NCBI GenBank assembly: GCA_019358975.1
Contig: JAHHIL010000002.1
Span: 62,001 to 126,000 of the forward strand
Direction of reading: 5' to 3'
Source: Trichocoleus desertorum ATA4-8-CV12
GTDB taxonomy: Bacteria > Cyanobacteriota > Cyanobacteriia > FACHB-46
Length of the DNA stretch: 64,000 nucleotides
Below are positions 62,294 through 64,000 of this stretch, piece after piece. Numbering within the stretch: position 1 is the stretch's first letter; each line of letters starts with the position of its first letter. A model generated the notes under the pieces. The model was not told where the DNA came from and searched no databases. It was given only the letters and a program-made list of their open reading frames with translations. A program made the position numbers and the translations under genes.

Positions 62294-63778
62294 ATGAACG
62301 ACCCCTTCTCCACTGCGGACGCTGCCAACGTTTCAGAAGACAAGCTGAGTTTAAGTACCAAGCTGGCCTATGGAGCGGGAGATTTGGGGCCTGCAATTAC
62401 AGCGAATTTGCTGGGCGTATTTTTGTTGTTCTTCTTCACGAGTGTGGCAGGACTAGGGGCAGGGTTAGCCGCCAATATCTTGATGATTGGCAAGGTGTGG
62501 GATGCAGTCAACGACCCGGTTGTCGGCACATTGAGCGATCGCACAAAGAGTCGCTGGGGTCGGCGGCATCCTTGGATGATTTTTGGAGCCATACCCTTTG
62601 GCATTTTCTTCTTTTTACAATGGCTGGTGCCCCGCTTTAGCGATAACCCTGGAACCAACCAGTGGGGGTTGTTCTGGTATTACGTTGGCATCTCGATTTT
62701 GTTCAACACGTTTTACACAGCTGTCAACCTACCGTATACCGCTTTAACGCCAGAACTTACCCAGGACTATAACGAGCGCACCAACCTCAACAGTTTTCGC
62801 TTTGCCTTCTCCATTGGTGGCAGCATTCTCTCCTTAGTGTTAGCCCTAGTCGTTTTTAATACAGTCAAGGCTGACTCTGCCCAGCAGTATCTCGTTCTCG
62901 CTGGCGTCTGCACCATTTTGTCAGTGCTGCCGATCTATTGGTGTGTTTGGGGCACCAGAAAACGAGTGAGTGTCACCGAACGACAACGCCAAGCGAGTAG
63001 TGATGGTACTGACCCTTTACCCTATTTGAAACAGCTACGCATTGTCTTTAGCAATCGCGCGTTTCTTTTTGTAGTTGGTATTTATCTTTGTTCTTGGATC
63101 GCTGTGCAAAATACAGTTGCAGTGATTCCTTACTTTGTCGTTAACTGGATGGGTCTATCCCAGAACACCTTCACTCAGGTGGTACTGGTCATTCAAGTGA
63201 CCGCTTTAATCATGCTGTTTGTCTGGAGCCGAGTGAGTGAGCGGTTGGGTAAAAAAGCGGTTTACTTCATGGGCATGAGCTTGTGGATCATCGCTGAAAT
63301 TGCTCTATTTTTCCTCCAGCCAGGGCAAGTACTGCTGATGTTTTTTCTGGCCTTTCTAGCGGGATTTGGCGTGTCAACTGCCTATCTGATTCCTTGGTCT
63401 ATGATGCCCGACGTGATTGAACTAGACGAGCTACAAACTGGACAGCGCCGTGAAGGAATTTTCTATGGCTTTATGGTGCTGCTCCAGAAAGTAGGACTCG
63501 CGTTCGGCTTATTTATGGTCGGCAAAGTTTTAGATGGAGCGGGTTTTATTGCGACCACTTCCGGACAGACGCCGCCCCAGCAACCTGAATCTGCTTTATT
63601 AGCAATTCGCTACTTAGTGGGGCCGTTACCCATCGTATTTCTGCTTCTGGGGTTAGGCTTGGCATATTTCTATCCCATTACTCGCGAAGTTCATGCTGAA
63701 GTTCTTTTAAAGCTTAGAGAGCGCAAAGCGAACCAAGGTAAAAGTCCTCACTCCGATGCTCCTGAGTCAAGCCTTTAG
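62294..63778 (+). CDS. GPH-family (MelB-like) MFS sugar or glycoside symporter
   Basis: A 494-residue transporter with 12 predicted membrane helices. The GPH signature region is KLAYGAGDLGPAI near the start, and the loop with MIGKVWDAVNDPVVGTLSDRTKSRWGRRHPWMIFGA (helix 2-3) is diagnostic. The second-half signature has YLIPWSMMPDVIELDEL and GQRREGIFYGFMVLLQKVG. These carriers import sugars or glycosides with Na+ or H+; the substrate is unknown. ATG 62294 is preferred over GTG 62231, which would add 21 unlikely residues. Its stop overlaps the convergent kinase gene. Confidence 0.9.
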   Translation: MNDPFSTADAANVSEDKLSLSTKLAYGAGDLGPAITANLLGVFLLFFFTSVAGLGAGLAANILMIGKVWDAVNDPVVGTLSDRTKSRWGRRHPWMIFGAIPFGIFFFLQWLVPRFSDNPGTNQWGLFWYYVGISILFNTFYTAVNLPYTALTPELTQDYNERTNLNSFRFAFSIGGSILSLVLALVVFNTVKADSAQQYLVLAGVCTILSVLPIYWCVWGTRKRVSVTERQRQASSDGTDPLPYLKQLRIVFSNRAFLFVVGIYLCSWIAVQNTVAVIPYFVVNWMGLSQNTFTQVVLVIQVTALIMLFVWSRVSERLGKKAVYFMGMSLWIIAEIALFFLQPGQVLLMFFLAFLAGFGVSTAYLIPWSMMPDVIELDELQTGQRREGIFYGFMVLLQKVGLAFGLFMVGKVLDGAGFIATTSGQTPPQQPESALLAIRYLVGPLPIVFLLLGLGLAYFYPITREVHAEVLLKLRERKANQGKSPHSDAPESSL

Positions 63779-64000
63779 GCATCGATAGAGACGTCAGAGC
63801 CGTGCTGAATCGGCAGTGTTAACAAAAAAGTAGTCCATCCCGCCCCACTTTCTACTCGAATATTGCCTTTCAGCCGTTCTGCCAGTCGTTGGACTAGAGC
63901 CAAACCCAGACCTGTGCCACCTTGCTTCCAGGGGTCAGCATTCGGCACCCGATAAAATTTTTCAAAGATCCGAGGTAGCTCGGTGGCAGGAATTTCTACT
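63775..64000 (-). CDS. Sensor histidine kinase, C-terminal end (partial)
   Basis: The minus-strand frame enters from the right edge and stops with TAA at 63777-63775. The visible end reads ELPRIFEKFYRVPNADPW (F-box region) and GGTGLGLALVQRLAER (G2 box of the HATPase domain), typical of histidine kinases. The sensor and phosphorylated His are outside the window. It overlaps the MFS gene stop by three bases. Confidence 0.88.
   Translation of the reverse strand, partial: VEIPATELPRIFEKFYRVPNADPWKQGGTGLGLALVQRLAERLKGNIRVESGAGWTTFLLTLPIQHGSDVSIDA

Noticed and set aside
1-64000. tRNA, rRNA, phage, transposase or integrase genes
   Set aside because: Both strands were read for these; no tRNA-like T-loop set, rRNA stretch or DDE/tyrosine recombinase motif was found.

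Overview
The window reads as ordinary chromosome of a cyanobacterium, most likely a filamentous or otherwise large-genome species. The evidence is the many GCGATCGC (HIP1) octamers inside and between genes, cyanobacteria-typical families (DUF760, exosortase with its partner, PEP-CTERM protein, small YWFC zinc-ribbon protein), and dispersed intergenic repeats. No rRNA, tRNA, CRISPR array, transposase or phage gene was recognised. Genes alternate strand every one to four genes, as usual in this phylum.

Region by region: 0-7 kb holds the end of an ABC transporter ATPase gene overlapping scpB, a DUF760 protein, an HtrA/Deg protease, a LysM-M23 peptidase, an inositol monophosphatase family enzyme, a DnaJ-TPR protein and hisZ. 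7-10 kb holds a two-cluster ferredoxin, a LivF/NatE-type ATPase, and a JAMM peptidase next to a MoeB-rhodanese protein. A 0.78 kb gene-poor stretch precedes a small zinc-ribbon protein and a dehydrogenase. 13.4-20.2 kb is an exopolysaccharide locus: DegT aminotransferase, exosortase and its associated protein, Wza-type export protein and Wzc/GumC-type chain-length protein. It is followed by an HD-GYP response regulator and glmU. 23-31 kb holds nadE, priA and a group 2 sigma factor with a long leader.

31.6-35.7 kb carries the Anbu island: a proteasome-like Anbu peptidase converging on a transglutaminase-like protein, an alpha-E protein and a circularly permuted ATP-grasp protein. This known but poorly understood set is the best candidate for an unusual system here. 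36.5-43 kb is rich in ion transport (K+ channel, KTN protein, NhaP-type antiporter, CaCA exchanger) with argD between. 43-53 kb mixes a two-module VOC protein, an orphan sugar permease, cutA, a PEP-CTERM protein (a plausible exosortase substrate), a PiT phosphate transporter, a DMT transporter with a large coiled-coil extension, and a diguanylate cyclase with a degenerate receiver. 53.6-64 kb holds alaS, an FtsH-like zinc-protease domain without AAA module, a VanY-type peptidase, an AEC transporter, a phosphoribosyltransferase, a DUF6883/DUF4926 pair whose first gene looks damaged at its 5' end, a GPH-type symporter and the end of a histidine kinase gene.

Functional links that the layout suggests are: EPS export together with exosortase sorting; Anbu with ATP-grasp, alpha-E and transglutaminase; JAMM with an E1-like sulfur-carrier enzyme; and a K+/H+/Ca2+ homeostasis cluster. 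Functions are assigned from recognisable motifs only; no database search was run.
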